From Prinia subflava (Eukaryota; Chordata; Aves; Passeriformes; Cisticolidae), in NCBI RefSeq assembly GCF_021018805.1, contig NC_086248.1, positions 50,597,485-50,661,484 of the forward strand: DNA of 64,000 bases. The letters are read 5' to 3'. A model generated the notes under the pieces. That model saw only the letters and a list, made by a program, of their open reading frames with translations, searched no databases and had not been told where the DNA came from. Shown here one piece after another: positions 27,301-42,300 of this stretch. Within the stretch, counting starts at the first letter, position 1. Each line of letters starts with the position of its first letter. The position numbers were made by a program, and so were the translations under genes.

Positions 27301-30300
27301 TCCATGTCTCTTGAGCAATAAAAGAGGACACAAATAAGAGTCAGGACAGACAGAATAAAACCTACAGTTATAGCTTTTTCAGCCAAAGAAATTACACATT
27401 AACAGTATTAAGAATCTACTAGTCTTAATTATTCATGTCATAGAAACACTCAAAATAAGAGGACAGAATAAGACCTCCCAGGTTACATAATGAGGCACCA
27501 CAGCATGACATCTGAACACACATAGGTTCAGAGAACCAGAGACATTGTGCTGGCCTTTGATCCTTGTCAACAGCTACAGTGAAGCAGCCCTGCATTCCCA
27601 CTCACACCATGGCTGCACAACTCTTGCCAGTCAAGTCTGTGTTGAACCCTGTCCATTTCCTTCCACTAAAGCAGAATGAAAATTTAACAAGTATTTTTCT
27701 AAACTCCAAGCAATCTGAGTAGCACACAACATGAATTCTAAATATTCACAACAAAGAAGTTGTAAGATCTTGTATGAATGTAACTCATAGGTCCATCTTC
27801 TAATCATATTTTTAAACTCTCTTATGAAAGAAAACTTCTGTCACTGCTATGCCATGGAAACATGGACTCCGACAATATTATACTGCTTAAAAATACAGTT
27901 CAGATATTCTCCACTTTCTATTCATTCTGTTGATTTCTTTTTTTGCAAGCAGTACAACAGCAATTTATGAATTTCATTATTTTAATTTTTGATCTATTTA
28001 TTCTAATGCTTTCTTTCAAAATAACTTACACATCCTGAAAGCTTCAGTCTGGTAAATCATATATTCACAGTTCAGTGTTTTTGGGTTTTTTTTAATCTAG
28101 TAGTGAAAACAACACTTTTAATGGTTTACTTCCCTTTTATTTTCGAACAACAAACACAAAATATTTTGACTCCACTACCAAATTTTGCAGTTATAACAAT
28201 CTTTTACTTCAGTTATCTTTAACATCAAAAATGCCACTCCAAATTAAAATATTTCTTTGCTTTCAATTCTTCTTCAAACTCATTTGCAAACTTTTGAAAC
28301 TTCATTTCAGCAAATTTACTGTTAACCCAAGTTTTATCCAAGTTTTCCTAGTTGGCTCTCATCCACAAAAATGACAACTGTAACATCTATTTCATTATCC
28401 CACTGGGTAGTGAAGAGCAACAGAATTATTCTGAACAAGAGAACAGAGGGATCTTTTGAACATATTCTGAGAATATTAATAATAATAACAATACAATATG
28501 TTTTTCCAACCTAAGAGTTGGAAACCCATACTACTGCCTCCTTGAAGACACCCACTTTAACATTATCTGATTGCTGTCTTATGAAACTTGCCTTGGGAAG
28601 CCTGGAATAGCATTAAAGAAGCTAAGGTACAGAAAATTCCCCTCTTTTATAACTATATGGCCTTTCCTCTGGTCAGAGCAGAAAATCACGTTTTAATTTT
28701 TTTTCCCCCAGATATATATGAACAGACTATTTTGTAGTCTAGAGTAAATGTAAAATTTCTATCACTTTTGTAAATCTGTCTCTGCTAAGGAAATCCACAA
28801 ATAATTTCTAATAAATTCATCTCAGGGACATAGTAAATTTGAACAAATACAATGAATTATTTATTTATCAAACCATTCACCAGATTCTTTTGCATTGTCT
28901 ACGCAAACTAAAACCTTAAAATAGTTTCTCTGTGTGAATTAAACTGCTCTGCCTAGGTAGTTCTTCAAAGGATTCTTCAGTCTGCTCACATTCCAAATTG
29001 ATGTTCAGTGTGGAAACCAACTATCCTAAACGCTGTCTATTTCACACATCACCAAGCTCTGTAAACACAAGGATGTGAATCACGAAAATAGTGTACAAAA
29101 AACTCTGCAGTTTAAGCAAACTGTCTTGCTTCAGTTACTAGAGAGATGATATAAATGTACCTTATGAGTCACCCACCAGAGATGAGCCAGGAGGTTAATC
29201 TTGAAGTTTGCATAAGAATTAGATTACCAAACAGAGCTTTGCAGATTGACAGTTGCACAAAGCCAGACAAGCAAAACCAAACCAACTTATTTAGCTACAA
29301 TTGCAGCCAACACTGAAATAACCTAAAGTACTTAATGAGACTATAATCTGTGGGATGAGAGGGTGGGGAGCAGAGGGCAGGGAGGAAGGAAAAAGGAATT
29401 TTTAAAATTGACTGAGATGCCTGCATGAAATCTATACTACTTGCATGCTTTCTATGTACCTTGTCTGAATTCAGCTTTCATAGGAGTTTCTGCAAGATAG
29501 CACTTTGGCACAGGGAACGATGAAAACATTGGCCAAGGATATAGATTGCTTCCCTAGAAACAGGACCAGAAATAATTTAGCAGAAAAATTAATAGTTTTT
29601 TCTCGATTAACACATAAAGGTACAGTTCCCAGAATTACCTCCTATGCACCAAAATTATGCTTGATACTACAGCTTCCAATGAGATGTGCCATAATTAAAA
29701 AAGGATAAAAACCACAAAAAAACCCACTTGAGAATATAATTTTATGGTGTATATACCACTGACAGTTTTGATTTTATAGTTCCTTTTTTCAACCACAAAG
29801 AAAATTGCAAGTTTCATAAAAATTATAAAAAAAACCCAAACAGCCTACTAAACTGTATTTCCAACTTTACACACTGATTTAGGTGTCTTTGTTGTGCTGA
29901 CAGTAATCTGCATTTCATCTTAACGAGACTGACAGCCAGTGAGAAGCAGAACATTTAAAGAAGTTGCTTAACAAACACTCCATTGTTACACCATCGATGA
30001 AAGCTCTAGGTATTAGATACTGCATATGAAAACCCAAGCATGGAAAAAATATCAAATAAAATTAAGATAAATGGAAAAAGTAAAGAAAACACAGAAATAT
30101 ACATTCAAAAAACCCCACAAACGGATTGTAATCGCTTAAGAGTAACATTAAAATGGAGCAAAATAAACATGTCATCTAATGCAGTATGTCCCAGAGACAT
30201 GGCAATCCCCAGATTGTGGGAGCAATGAATTTTCTCAGTGGATCACTTTTTTAAAGTGTTAACACTTCATAAAGCTAAGTAGTGACCTGGTATTTCTTAA

Positions 30301-33300
30301 ATAATTTTTCACATGCCAAATTATCAGCAAAAATGCTCAGTTAATGGAGACAGAAATTACAGAAAGAGAAACTGGCAAACTTTAGGTGCTAACCTTATCT
30401 AATTCTCTCAAAGGCAAAATCCTTTCCTGTGGTCCTCCAATCAGATTTATCCTTACAAGAATATGGTTTCTCTCCACTGAAAGGCCATCAATTATAAAAA
30501 CCCTGGGGGAAAAAACACAACACAGCAAACTTATAAATGTTAAAAAAATTAGAACTGCCTCGATTTACTGACTGTTTAATTCAGAAAACTTTAATAAGCA
30601 AGAATATTTTGAGAAACATACTGGAGTTAAAACACAACCTGGAATATGCAAAGGCATAAATAAACAGATGCATTTTCAGATGTCTCCAAGCATTGTTCTA
30701 AATTTGTGCTTCCCTACCTACTACTGATAAGAAACATTTGAGCATTTAGTAGACTCAAAAGAGTAGAAAATCTGTTAAGTTTTGTTATGTCACACAGAAA
30801 TGATATAATTAGGGCATTGACAGTTAATGGACCATCAAAATTTGCTCCTTATTTGGCCTATCAGTGTACTTCTGCTGCCACAAATAAGCAGAGTTATTCA
30901 TTATTTGAAACACAGCCAACTTGCTGTCTGAAGTCACCGTGTAGCCCAAAGTACAAGATTTTTGAAAGCAGTAAAATCCAGTTTTTATTCACCAAGTTTC
31001 TTAATAAAAGTTTTGTCTTAGTAGAGAAATAGCAGGTTTCATCTTCACCCACATTGTTTGACTTACCTTTGTCACGGTCCCATATAACAATCATTAAGAG
31101 GAAAATACTTAAAACTCAGCATGCCATGAGAAAGAAAAAAATGTCAGTAACTAAACGACTGTACACTTCTGTCTCAAAAACCCTTTTTCCCTTTTCGCTG
31201 TGTAATTTCATTTAGAAGACAGCAGTGCAAAGTGACAGAAGTTGGAGTGTTGACAAAGCTACAAACCAAACAATAACAACAACACTCCCCCAAAAAAACC
31301 CAAAGTACTGATGACACCTTTAATTTATGAACATAAAACAATACCCTGATATTATATTAAATACATAACATTAAGAAATGCAAAATTAAAAGGCATACTA
31401 ACATCCACAAGTTTTAAACACTTTTTGTTTAAGAAACAACTTAAGAGTAATACAACTAAAAAGTAGAAAAATAACAGCTTTTTATTTCTTATACTTTTGG
31501 GGTGAACATGGATGAGAGAGAAGGCTATTGTATCTTTTCATAATTTAAAGCTGCTGATGAACCTGCATGTAAGGAAACTTATGGACATTAGAAGCCAGCT
31601 TAAGTGAAAGCATTTGTATGGTTAAAGCTACTAAGGCATTCATGCATTTGTTCTCAGAAGAGTTTGATAGCTAAAATAACATTTACATCAACCTCTTCTT
31701 ACCTAGGTCCTTCTGAAGGTTCTGTGACATTTTCCTCCTGAGCAGTTAGTAAAACTTGTGACACTTTATACTGAGTCTCCAAGAGTAAAAGGGTATTGAG
31801 CTCACAGCATAGCACATTTAACAGCCTGCAGAAGGACACATTGAAATGACAGCACATCAGTCAGGACTCCAACAACGAACAGAAAGATAAGGATTAACAT
31901 GTTTATGAGATCTTGCAATGGAAAGGGAGGGGAAGAAAAAAACAACAGAAAAAATCACTTGAAGTGTCTGAAAAAAACCCAGACACAACAAGGTCAGGAA
32001 CACTCTTTTATATTCTTTTTAAGCACTCAAGTGGCACAACCTTAAGCAAACAGGGAATGGCACCCAACAGATTTTTTTGTGTTTACTGAATAACCAGAGA
32101 AAATACCTACTGGTCAGCTCAGTCTGCTTTTGAGTTTACATCATAGTGTAACAAAAATAATGCAGGCTTAGTAAGACATTCCACATAGAATCTAAGGAAA
32201 TTATACAATAATAGGCTGGTAAAGCATCTCAGAATTAGATTGTCTGAAGGTAGAGGAAGGCAAGGAGGTAAAAAATACCTTTCCTTTAGAAAAGAGGCAT
32301 TTAAGCCCTTGTGTATAATCAAATTTAACACTCTTCAAAAGCAATAAAAGATTTAACATGTAACATAACCAACAAATCCTCTAGGATGGGGTTTTTTCAG
32401 AGAAAAGCAAACAGTAAATGAAACTAATAATAACAACAAATGCACAAGACAGTACATTATATACAATTTTCTTTCATAACTTTGGGGCAAATTAGCAAGG
32501 TAGGTACTCCAATATATTTTCATATAAATCTGAAGTAATGCAATCCAAATCATATTGCTTTTTTTAAACTAATCTATTCACTCTAAGACCACAACAAAAT
32601 AATTTCATTAAGGGCTTCCAGTTCAAGGAAAATGATGAAACTAAACATTACTGATTTTATTTCCTGTTTTAACACACTCATAAAATGCGACATAAATTAA
32701 GGCTGATCAGCATGATATTTTGCACTCACACAAGATTTGACAGGAACTACAAAATACACTGGTTTAAATTCATAGTCTGTTAGTCAAAGTTTATTTTCTT
32801 CCCTGTGATTCCCAATATGTTTCTACAGACAATAGTAGAAATTCATAAGCCATTCTCTCAATAATTTAACACCTGCAAATTTATACAGCTGTGGCCAAGG
32901 ATTAAACAGCCAAGATGAGACTGTCTCAGTTTTTTTCCTGTTGTTTTTTAAACAATTTAATCTGTTCAGTTTCACTACACTTCAGCATTATTTCTTCTAC
33001 ATTAACTATTTTTTGACATCAATTTGTTCTCAGAAGAAGAAATGAGAGAAAGAAGGAGAAAGAAACTGTAATTTTTATTGTTATTTAGAAGCAGAAAATC
33101 AGAAAAGAGCACTGAAACCATTATGAAGATGGATAACTTTTTCTGTTAAGTACACTAAATGGCAAAGACCTGTTACCAGCAGTTAAAAACCACTTGGTAG
33201 AAGACTAGTAGCTGAGAATGCTTTATAACATCTCCTCTGGTAGGCAAGGCAGAATCAAAAAAACAAAACAAAACAAAACAAAACAAACAAACAAACAAAC

Positions 33301-36300
33301 AAAAAAACAAAGACCAACCAACCATGAATAAATAAATTTAGGTAGCTAGAATAGTAGTAGAATAAATTATGAAATATACAAGATGTAGTGTGAGCAGCTG
33401 CTTGGGCATTCAAATGAAATTTTCACTTATTTGGAAGAATACATATAAAAATGCTATTACTGAAATACAGGTTATTTGGTTAAATGTAATATTCCATTGA
33501 TTACCTTCCAAAATCATAAATGTATAGACTAAAGTTTACAATAAAAAAAAAAACCAACGCATTTTACAGTGTGTATATTTGTAACCATGCTAGAATACAG
33601 CTAGGGAGGTTTTTTTGTTATTGTTGTTTTTAATTGCATTTGGAACATAAGAATTGGATCAGACTACCCATCTCAATATCTCATCTATAAGAAGTACATG
33701 CTTATGGAGCATGTATAAAACCTTCACAGATCTAACACAGTAAGATCAAAGCATATCTTTTTGAGATACGTTTTAAAATTTTCTTTGGAAAGGAGAACAC
33801 AGAATTCGCAACCTGAACACAGCTGAAAATTGGAAGATACACTTCCATGAAGTTCTTGTACCTGGGAAGAACCCAATGCAACAGTACAGGCTGGGGACCA
33901 ATTGGTCAGAAAGCAGCTTTGCAGATAAGGACCTGGGGATCCTGATGGCCAACAGGTTGAACATGAGCCAGAAACATGCCCTTGAGGGCCAACACCATCC
34001 TGGGCTGTGTAATGAAGAGTGCTGCCAAAAAGTCACTGAGGGAGGTGATCCTCCCCCTCTATTGGTTCTTCAGGTAAAGTCATACCTGGAGTGCTGGGTC
34101 TAGTTCTGGGGTCCCCAGTAACTGCATGATATGGATCCACTGCAGCAGATCCAGAAAAAGGCCAAGAAGATGATTAAGGCTTAGGCCATCTGACACAGAG
34201 AAAAACTGAAAGAGCTGTGACTGCTCAGCCTGGAGAACAGGATCCTCAGGGGAGATCCTGTCGGTGTGTATAAGTACCAAACACAAAGGTTTGAAAACTG
34301 AGTTAGATTCTTCTCAGTGATACCCAGTGAAAGGACTAGATGCAATGGGCATGAATTGAAAGACAAGAAATTCCATTTCAATATACTGTGATGGTGGTAA
34401 AACAGTGGAACAAATTGCCCAGAGATGCTGCAGGATCACCAGCCTTAACAAAATTCTAAACTAGATTGGACACAGCCTTGTGTAATGCTCTGCAGTTGAA
34501 TCCACTTTGAGCAGAGCTGTTGTACTACACATTCATCCATCTGCCTTTTAATTCTGATTATATAATTCTACAATCTAATAAGATATACCATACACCCAGG
34601 AACAGACTGAAATGCATATAAAATATTATCTGAAGGCAGTCTTTTATAGAAGAGAAATTTTAAAGAAATCCAGAAATATCAAAATACATATCATAGTTGT
34701 GAAAATAGGCTACAAATAATTTTGTTCTGAATTCTGCATTTCCTGCCCTAACAGTCTTTCTTGAAAGGTGCTCCCTGAATTCTAGCCTTCAACTACAATG
34801 TCACAACTAATACTTCACTGTAGAATTCACTAATCTAAAAGAAAGCATTCTAACTAGTATTTCGCTCCACAGGATTTCTTCTTGCTTTTGGTCTGTGGAA
34901 TCATAATGACTTCTTTAATTATGACAGAACAAAAGGTCCTTTGTGGGATATAAATCAGCTAATAAATACATTTGGCTATTTTTTATTTTGTCTCTCTAAA
35001 TCTTTTTGCCTGAAAATAATATAATTAAACTGCCCATGATTTACTCTGAGTTGCTAAAAATACATATTATGAAGATAGCTTATTACCATCTCAATATTTT
35101 TTCTATGAGTTCCTTTTAAGAACACAAAACAGTATGTCTTTTGTTCTTTTTCCCAACGTCAAACCACGTTTCTCTTAAAGAAGACTTTTATTATGGTAAA
35201 CCCAATTCTATTTTTCTCCAGTTCCCACTACACCACCATAACATTATTCTTCTTTACTTTCATAATGTATGTTCTTTCCAAAGCCACTCTGATGTTCTGT
35301 CCTCACTTCAGGTGTATCTGCTAATGCTCAGTTGGTGCTGACAGATGCAAGATACTATTCCTGAACTCAGCAGCTGTAACAGTCTGTGGTGGGTTGACAC
35401 CAGTCAGCAACTAAGCACCCTCCCTGCTGCTCACTCCCTTCCCACCAGTGCCTGGCCAGTCTCTGACCAATGAGACCTGCAAGAACAACCTCCAAGCCCC
35501 TCAGTTTTTATTGCTGAAAGAGATGCTATGTGGTGTAAAATATTCCTCCGGTCAGTTCAGGTCAGCTGTCCCAGTTGTTTTCATTCCCAATCTCTTGCAT
35601 ATTCCTAGCCTACTTGCTGGGTAATATTGATAAAAAAGGAAGCCCTATTGCTGAGCAGTTGCTTGCACAGTCTCGGTGGAAACATGCTGGTACCAATACT
35701 CTTTTAGTCCCAAATTCAAAACGCAGCACCCACCTGCAGTGCTATTAAAAAACTTAACCCCAGTCCGTACGTAGTCCAGTGAAACAAGATAAAATTTTGT
35801 GTTATAAGCAGCATGAAATTTCTGTCATATAGAGAAAAGAAAGCAGCTCATCCAAAGTAAACTATACTACAATCTCAATTATAGATGTCTGCATGCAGCA
35901 TAAAATGGCCAACTAAACACAAAATGCTTACATCTCTGCTATAGACAGTGACATGATGCTGAAATAGAGGACTAAACTGGTCTTTAGTAAAAGTTTTTCT
36001 TTTGGCTTGTAGCTACTGCCTTCTGCAGATATACGCATGGCTGAATCAGGCCAGTGCAAAATATATAGCATGATATCTGTAGAGAGCTCAGCTGTGAGAC
36101 AAAGCAAGGTGGTTTTTCTTTTTATCTCTCAGAAATAAATATTTAAAAACTGAAGAGCAGTAAAACAAGCACTGGAACCTCTCTACAGTACCAAGACCTA
36201 CTTTTCACTAAATGAGTGTGTACAACAAAAGTGAAATCCAAAGCCAAACTTGCATTAAACCATTTCAGTGTCATAATCATGAAGGACAGCCTCAAAACAT

Positions 36301-39300
36301 TTAACACCAGAGCTTACATTAGCAATTTGATTTATTCTTTATTATGCTTTGAGTAAGAGCCTAAATTTCAACAAGAATGTGGATTCAAACAGTGAATGGC
36401 AATTGTCCAGTGCCAGATCAGTAGACAAAGGCAATGGGTAGCAAAAAACTCTAAAGAAGTCAAAAGCCACTCAGTCAGTGCTGGAACACAAAGGGCATTT
36501 GGAAGCTTCAGCCAAGCAAAGCTTTGCACACTGCCTCTGCAAACTGAACAAAAGACATTTGCAATGAGCAGATAGAGGACACCACTGCACTGGGTCTAGC
36601 TAAAGGATTGAGGCTTCGAATTGTTCCACTGAGGGCAGTGCATTTTTTTTTTTTTTTAATATGAGTTTCTGGATATAGAACTTACACTATTGGCCTGGGG
36701 TGCTGGAAGCCACTGACCAGGGCAGTCATTTTTCTCTCAGAAAGAAAACTCAGGGATTAATGTATTCCTTACAATGTTTTCCACATAAGGAGATTTTCAA
36801 AAGATCACCAATGCCACTTCAGCTACCCAATGTACCTACAAATCACATGTACTGTGGTTGTTAATGATAAAAAGTTTCCCTAGCTAAACAAAAAGGCTTT
36901 TCATGAGCATCACTTGCCAGCCTAGAGGACTCAAAAGTGAATGGTTTTAATTTCCCTTAGTTAAATAAAGAAAAAGTCAACCAACAAGCGACATCTGATC
37001 ACAGAATCTACTGTCCCTATTTTCTAAATAATTATTTATTTTAAATTAATAAACCTAACAAACTTCTATTAACGTATAAATCAGAAAAAAAACAAATTAA
37101 CTGTGTAACTACATGATCACAGATAATGTGGAAACATTATCACATAATCTTGTTGCAAATCGGCATCATTATTCACTGCTAATCCAGACCCTGTCCCCTT
37201 CTACTTTTGGATTCTTCTACTCCTAATGCTTTTTGATAAAAAGAAAGGAAAAGAGAGGCTTAATATAAACAGCATTGTGTTGCATTAGAATCACACATTC
37301 TCTTAATTAACAATACGTATAATGCAAGTACAATTAAGGAATGATCTATTTCATAAGCTAAGGCTACCTCACTATTAAAATGCAATTATATAAGGGATGT
37401 GTTTACAATGCAGTTGACAAAAGTAATGGAAAATAACACTGGGGTGTTTATTATTTGTATTTCCTAAACTCACAAAGTTATATTTTGCCTATCATATTTT
37501 GTTTCATTTAATTCATTCACCTGCATTTCATTGGAGTGTTCCAGATGAAATTTTGACAGATATGTACTGCTTTAAGGCAAATTTCAACACATTGATTGAT
37601 TTTGATGTCAGTATAATATAAGCCATTTAAATTTTATTTCCTAAATCTTTCTCTTCTAGTTTTTTAGGGCAACAGAAATAGATAAATGCATTTTTATAAT
37701 TTTCTGCACTCATTTGGTAAGCAAGAAAACATAAATAAAAAAACCATATTTACCATGATAATTTTTACGACAAAGAAAATGTGACCTAACAATGTCAAAA
37801 TCTTTATTACACAAACCTGAAAATAACAAGCCAATATTCTTTTTCCATTTGCAGCAGACAGTAGCTTTACAATCCTGAGGCTGATACAGATGAGCATATG
37901 ACTTAGACTAATATTTACAATTTTCTATAATTCCACAGAAACAGAAATGCATTTATTCACACAGAGCATTGTAATAAATTCTGGGTTTTCAGCCTTGCCT
38001 TAGAGAAGCCTAAAATAAATCTATTTTTCATTGCAGTTCAAATTACACTTCTACAAAATGGGTTATCTTCAGATATCTAATGATAGGCAAACACATTGTG
38101 TCTTTAAAATTAAACAGTCACAGTTTGCCTATCTGAAGGAAAAGGGTTTACGCTCAGAATTTTCCAGGTATTTCCCTGCAGAAGGCCAAACCCTTTAACA
38201 GAGTGCTCTCCTTGTCTCTTGATGCTCGCTAGCAGGAGGCACCTCAGTGAAGTGCAGGGCTAACAAAGGTTATTCTGATTCAGAATGTACATACATACAA
38301 AAGATCTTTTGACTTCACAGTATTTAGGAGTTTTATTGATTTATGGTCAAAATAAACCACTGGGGAAAAAATAAGATAGCCAAAGAAAGAAAAGGTCTAG
38401 TTTTCCTCTTTAAAGTACTCAAATACCCCTTACTGCCACATTATCATATATGCATAAAAAAGAGATTCCAGGAACAGTGTGTTACAAAAGTACTCTATTA
38501 AGTAAAGTGAATTTTTGCAAAGCTGCCTGTAAACCAACTGTTATCCCCTCCCACTGCCCACAGTCTATGCATATTCCAGTAATGTTGTTTCTCCTTCTGT
38601 TTTTCACTCAAGCCAACAATAATTGAGTATCTTTGAATTTATTTTGAGGTATTGATAATGTTTAGAGACAGGAACCTGATTATCAAAGGTAGAAATTTTT
38701 ACTCTGCCACACTTTAATCCAGCTAACAAAACCGTGTCACTAACATTCACAGAAAACTTACTTTCTGAATAGAAAGAACAGCAACATGTAAATGCCCGAA
38801 TAATGCTTCAGGCAAAGACTTTGAACATATATATATTATGCATATATTTTCTTGGCAGGCTGTAAAAACTCAAAACCCATGAATGCATTTACTGTACTGA
38901 AATATTATACAAATTGTGTTGATAATACATAAAATCATAATTCTGAAAGATTCCTATATTAACATAAGTTAGAGATTCAAGAGCTTGGCCTTAAAAGGGA
39001 GGTGATGAAGACTTCCAGTGCCACATTTGAAGAAAACTTATTTCTCATATGCAATATCTTTTAAAATTAGATTGATGGGTACACTTGTATCAGAGAAATA
39101 AAGCTGATCATTAAGTTATGAAAATACTCTGTGTTCAGTACATTAAAAAAATATTGCTTTAATTACTGCTCTGAATTTCCTGTCTGTAGGATTTGTGCTC
39201 TGATGGCAAGTTCACAACCTTCTACAACAGAAAGACCACTGAGAATTTCTGTATTAGTTCCTGTGCATCCAGATTTTCAGCCTGTACAAAAGAGTGCCTT

Positions 39301-42300
39301 AGACAGCCTTCAGTGTTCTTTTATCAACCAATTTTGGCCAACTGGGAGACTCCTTAATTCTAAATAAGTGCTTTGAATCTGCTTTGAAGCTGAAAGCTGA
39401 ACTGACAGTTTGAAAATCATTCTATACACAAATTAGGAACTGTTTATATACTTAGATGTTTCTATTCCTATCTCCAACTTCTTTCTTAAGATTTCCCTTT
39501 AATAAATAATAGTAATAATGATAATAACATTTTTTTTACCCAGTTAGCTTAAAAGGACCTCCTTCAAGTGAATAAATCTTGTCACAGAAACACACAATAG
39601 ATGCAATTACTGGAATACCAGATTACTGTCTCTGAAACTACTGAAGAACCATCCTAGGCCAAGAAACTTCCAAAAACTTAAAACAAAAACCAACCAAACA
39701 AAAATCAAACCAAACAAAAACTCTAAACAAACAAAATCCCCTAACAAAACCAAATAATAACAACCAGAAAACCAAAGGTACCACAGATTTGAAATTAGCT
39801 ACAGCCTGCGGTGGAACTGAGTATTTGACCCTTGACCACACAAACCCTAAATTATATGAATGCACCATAGGGAGTATTCTTTAAAGACTAAGACACATTG
39901 CCTATGCACCATATCTAGCTTCTCTATGTTTTCCCCTGGATTTCTACTGCATGCACACCACTTTACAGAGCCAATAAGCTTGAAAAGGGAAGCTGAGAGC
40001 AGAGCCCCTACCAGACTGTCCTTCAAAATTATAACTCAGAATTCATACTTATTCACAATGAAGAAAACGCTCCACCAGCGAATGCAATAATAACACTGCA
40101 AACATAAATATATACACCTGTGCATTTTGGATTAAACAGACTGTGGAAATACTTGCGTATTTTATGTTTTATATGCAATTACACAGCTAATAAGCAAAAT
40201 AATTTAAGACACTAAAGCTCAGTATACACACAAAGGAAGTGTAGTTCTAAACAGCAGAAGTTGTTTAACAATTAACTAAGTAAATGTGTAACTGTTTTGA
40301 ACAACAAAAGCAGGACCTTACACCATAACCTGTAAGTTAAACAGATCTGAAGTTCAGCACTCAGCTCTGAGTGGGCTGCAGTTATAAATATAATGTATGG
40401 CTGCACAGATCTGTGAACAATTAAAAGAATGTGGGTTTGGCTGGACTACTGGTATTAAGTCTAGCAGAAATGTTTCTAGAAAAAAGCTTCACAAAATCAT
40501 ACTGTTTGTCAATGCTGCAATTACCACAAACACCTAAATATTTAATTTCTACATGACAGCAAAGAGAAATGTAGATCTTTTGCTCTAATTTCCACATTTT
40601 CAGATCTGTTAAGCATCTGATGTTATTTGATCCAACTCCTGCTGAACTTAAAACTCGTGATGGAATTTGGTCAAGGAGCAAAACAACTACACAAGGCAAG
40701 GTCTATTTTACAGAACATGGATGTCTGCTGTCAGTAGCACTGACAGGAAAGGTCATGGAACTTTAAAATGAACTGTGTACCTCTCATGTTAGGTAATATA
40801 GCCACAGTCACTTGCAAGTCTTAATACTCTAAATAAGTCTTAATACTGTAAATCCTGACTTAGAAGGGACCCATCAGGATCTATGTGCCTGAGAGTGTTG
40901 TCCAAAAGCTTTTTTGAACTCTTGTCAGGCTTGGTGCTTTGATCACTTCCCTGGGGAGCCTGTTCCAGTGCCCAATCACACTTTATTTTAAACTGTAAAA
41001 CATTTAATTTTCTCTTGATCCTAATTAAATCAATGGAAGTTCTGTCAAGTTTTCTATGGATTCAGTCTAATTCTAAATGAAGAACAATATTTTATTTTAC
41101 AAATTTCATCTTAAGACTTCTCATTCCTATATAAACTAGTGATTTTCTCCTAAGTGGGATTTACAACTTCTGATTTGTATGTCAGAATAATTTATCTCCC
41201 AACTCCAAACTCTGTCACTGTTCATCTCCTTTATGCTCATCCTTATCAACAAATTACACTGTATCTTATGGTTATTCATATACAGTATGAAATAATTTTA
41301 CTGTGATATTAAAGTACAAATATGGCTGCAAAAAGCTAATGTTTCAGGATTTAATCAGTTGGGCTATATCTTGCTCAAGCAAGGCTATCAAAGTTTTCCA
41401 TATTATGAAGTACAGTCCAATAGATTTTTATTTCAACTGTCTAAAATAAGTTCCTAACAAAAATATGAATTCAAGGATTTATATATTCATCGTTGGAAAA
41501 AAAAATAAAATGCAGAAACTATCTTCCATGTTAGAATTATAAAACACTGAGTATTACAATACATGAGCATAACAGTGTGAGCATCTTTTAAGAAGCTTCA
41601 GGTTCTAGAAATATTTGGAATCAAATGCTACACTACTCAAACTAAGTTTTTGTGAAATAGGTGATAATTAAACAAATACTTAAAAAACAATTTTAAGTAC
41701 AGGGAGACTACATAAGCCAAACTGACATAAACACCCTAAAAATAATTTATTTTGGTGTACAGTGGATGTTCAACTTGTTTTTTACAGTCAAGAAGGCAAA
41801 ATAACATGCAATTTCTATCACTGCTTCTCATATTACAATATATCCTTTTACAGATAATAAGATTAGATTCATTACTGTTCTCATTTTGTAGGCCATTTTT
41901 CATTTAATCTTCTTATGTAAAAAAGGGGGGAATTTCACCTTCATACATAATAAAACCCAAACAATGTTATCTTGTCAGAAATAACACATCCAAGCATATT
42001 ATATCCTTTTTAGTTAATGTGACCAGAGAATAAAAAACATGCATCTTACCTCAGACCAAATATATGGGATTGTTCATAATTGAATAAAGAATGAATTTTA
42101 GCTTCTGAGTTCAAAATTATAAGCCTGTCAATGATATCCTGTCAAAGGAAGTGAAATGTAAAAAAATCATGTATGCTTTTATAATTTATGCACATTGTAG
42201 TTTCATTGGGATATTTATTATCGAATGAAAGCTATTATTAAAACACACACTGAATTTATTTCTGTAACAGGAGGTGTTTTCCAACACAAAAGTCAATGGC

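Larger units (their letters stand above)
21344..29459 (-). other. TBC1D32 intron, 8.1 kb, transposon-rich at its 5' end
   Basis: Between 21.4 and 23.4 kb it holds a CR1 remnant, an LTR fragment, a longer CR1 fragment and a full solo LTR. From 23.5 to 29.4 kb it is AT-rich with one A/C-rich microsatellite. I see no gene in it. Confidence 0.7.
31826..42049 (-). other. TBC1D32 intron, 10.2 kb (largest)
   Basis: Holds a 0.7-kb CR1 fragment, an LTR at 35.4-35.8 kb, a short CR1 piece at 40.9 kb, two A/C microsatellites and a T15 run at about 36.64 kb. I find no skipped TBC1D32 exon: the flanking exons join in frame and match the expected protein. Confidence 0.7.
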
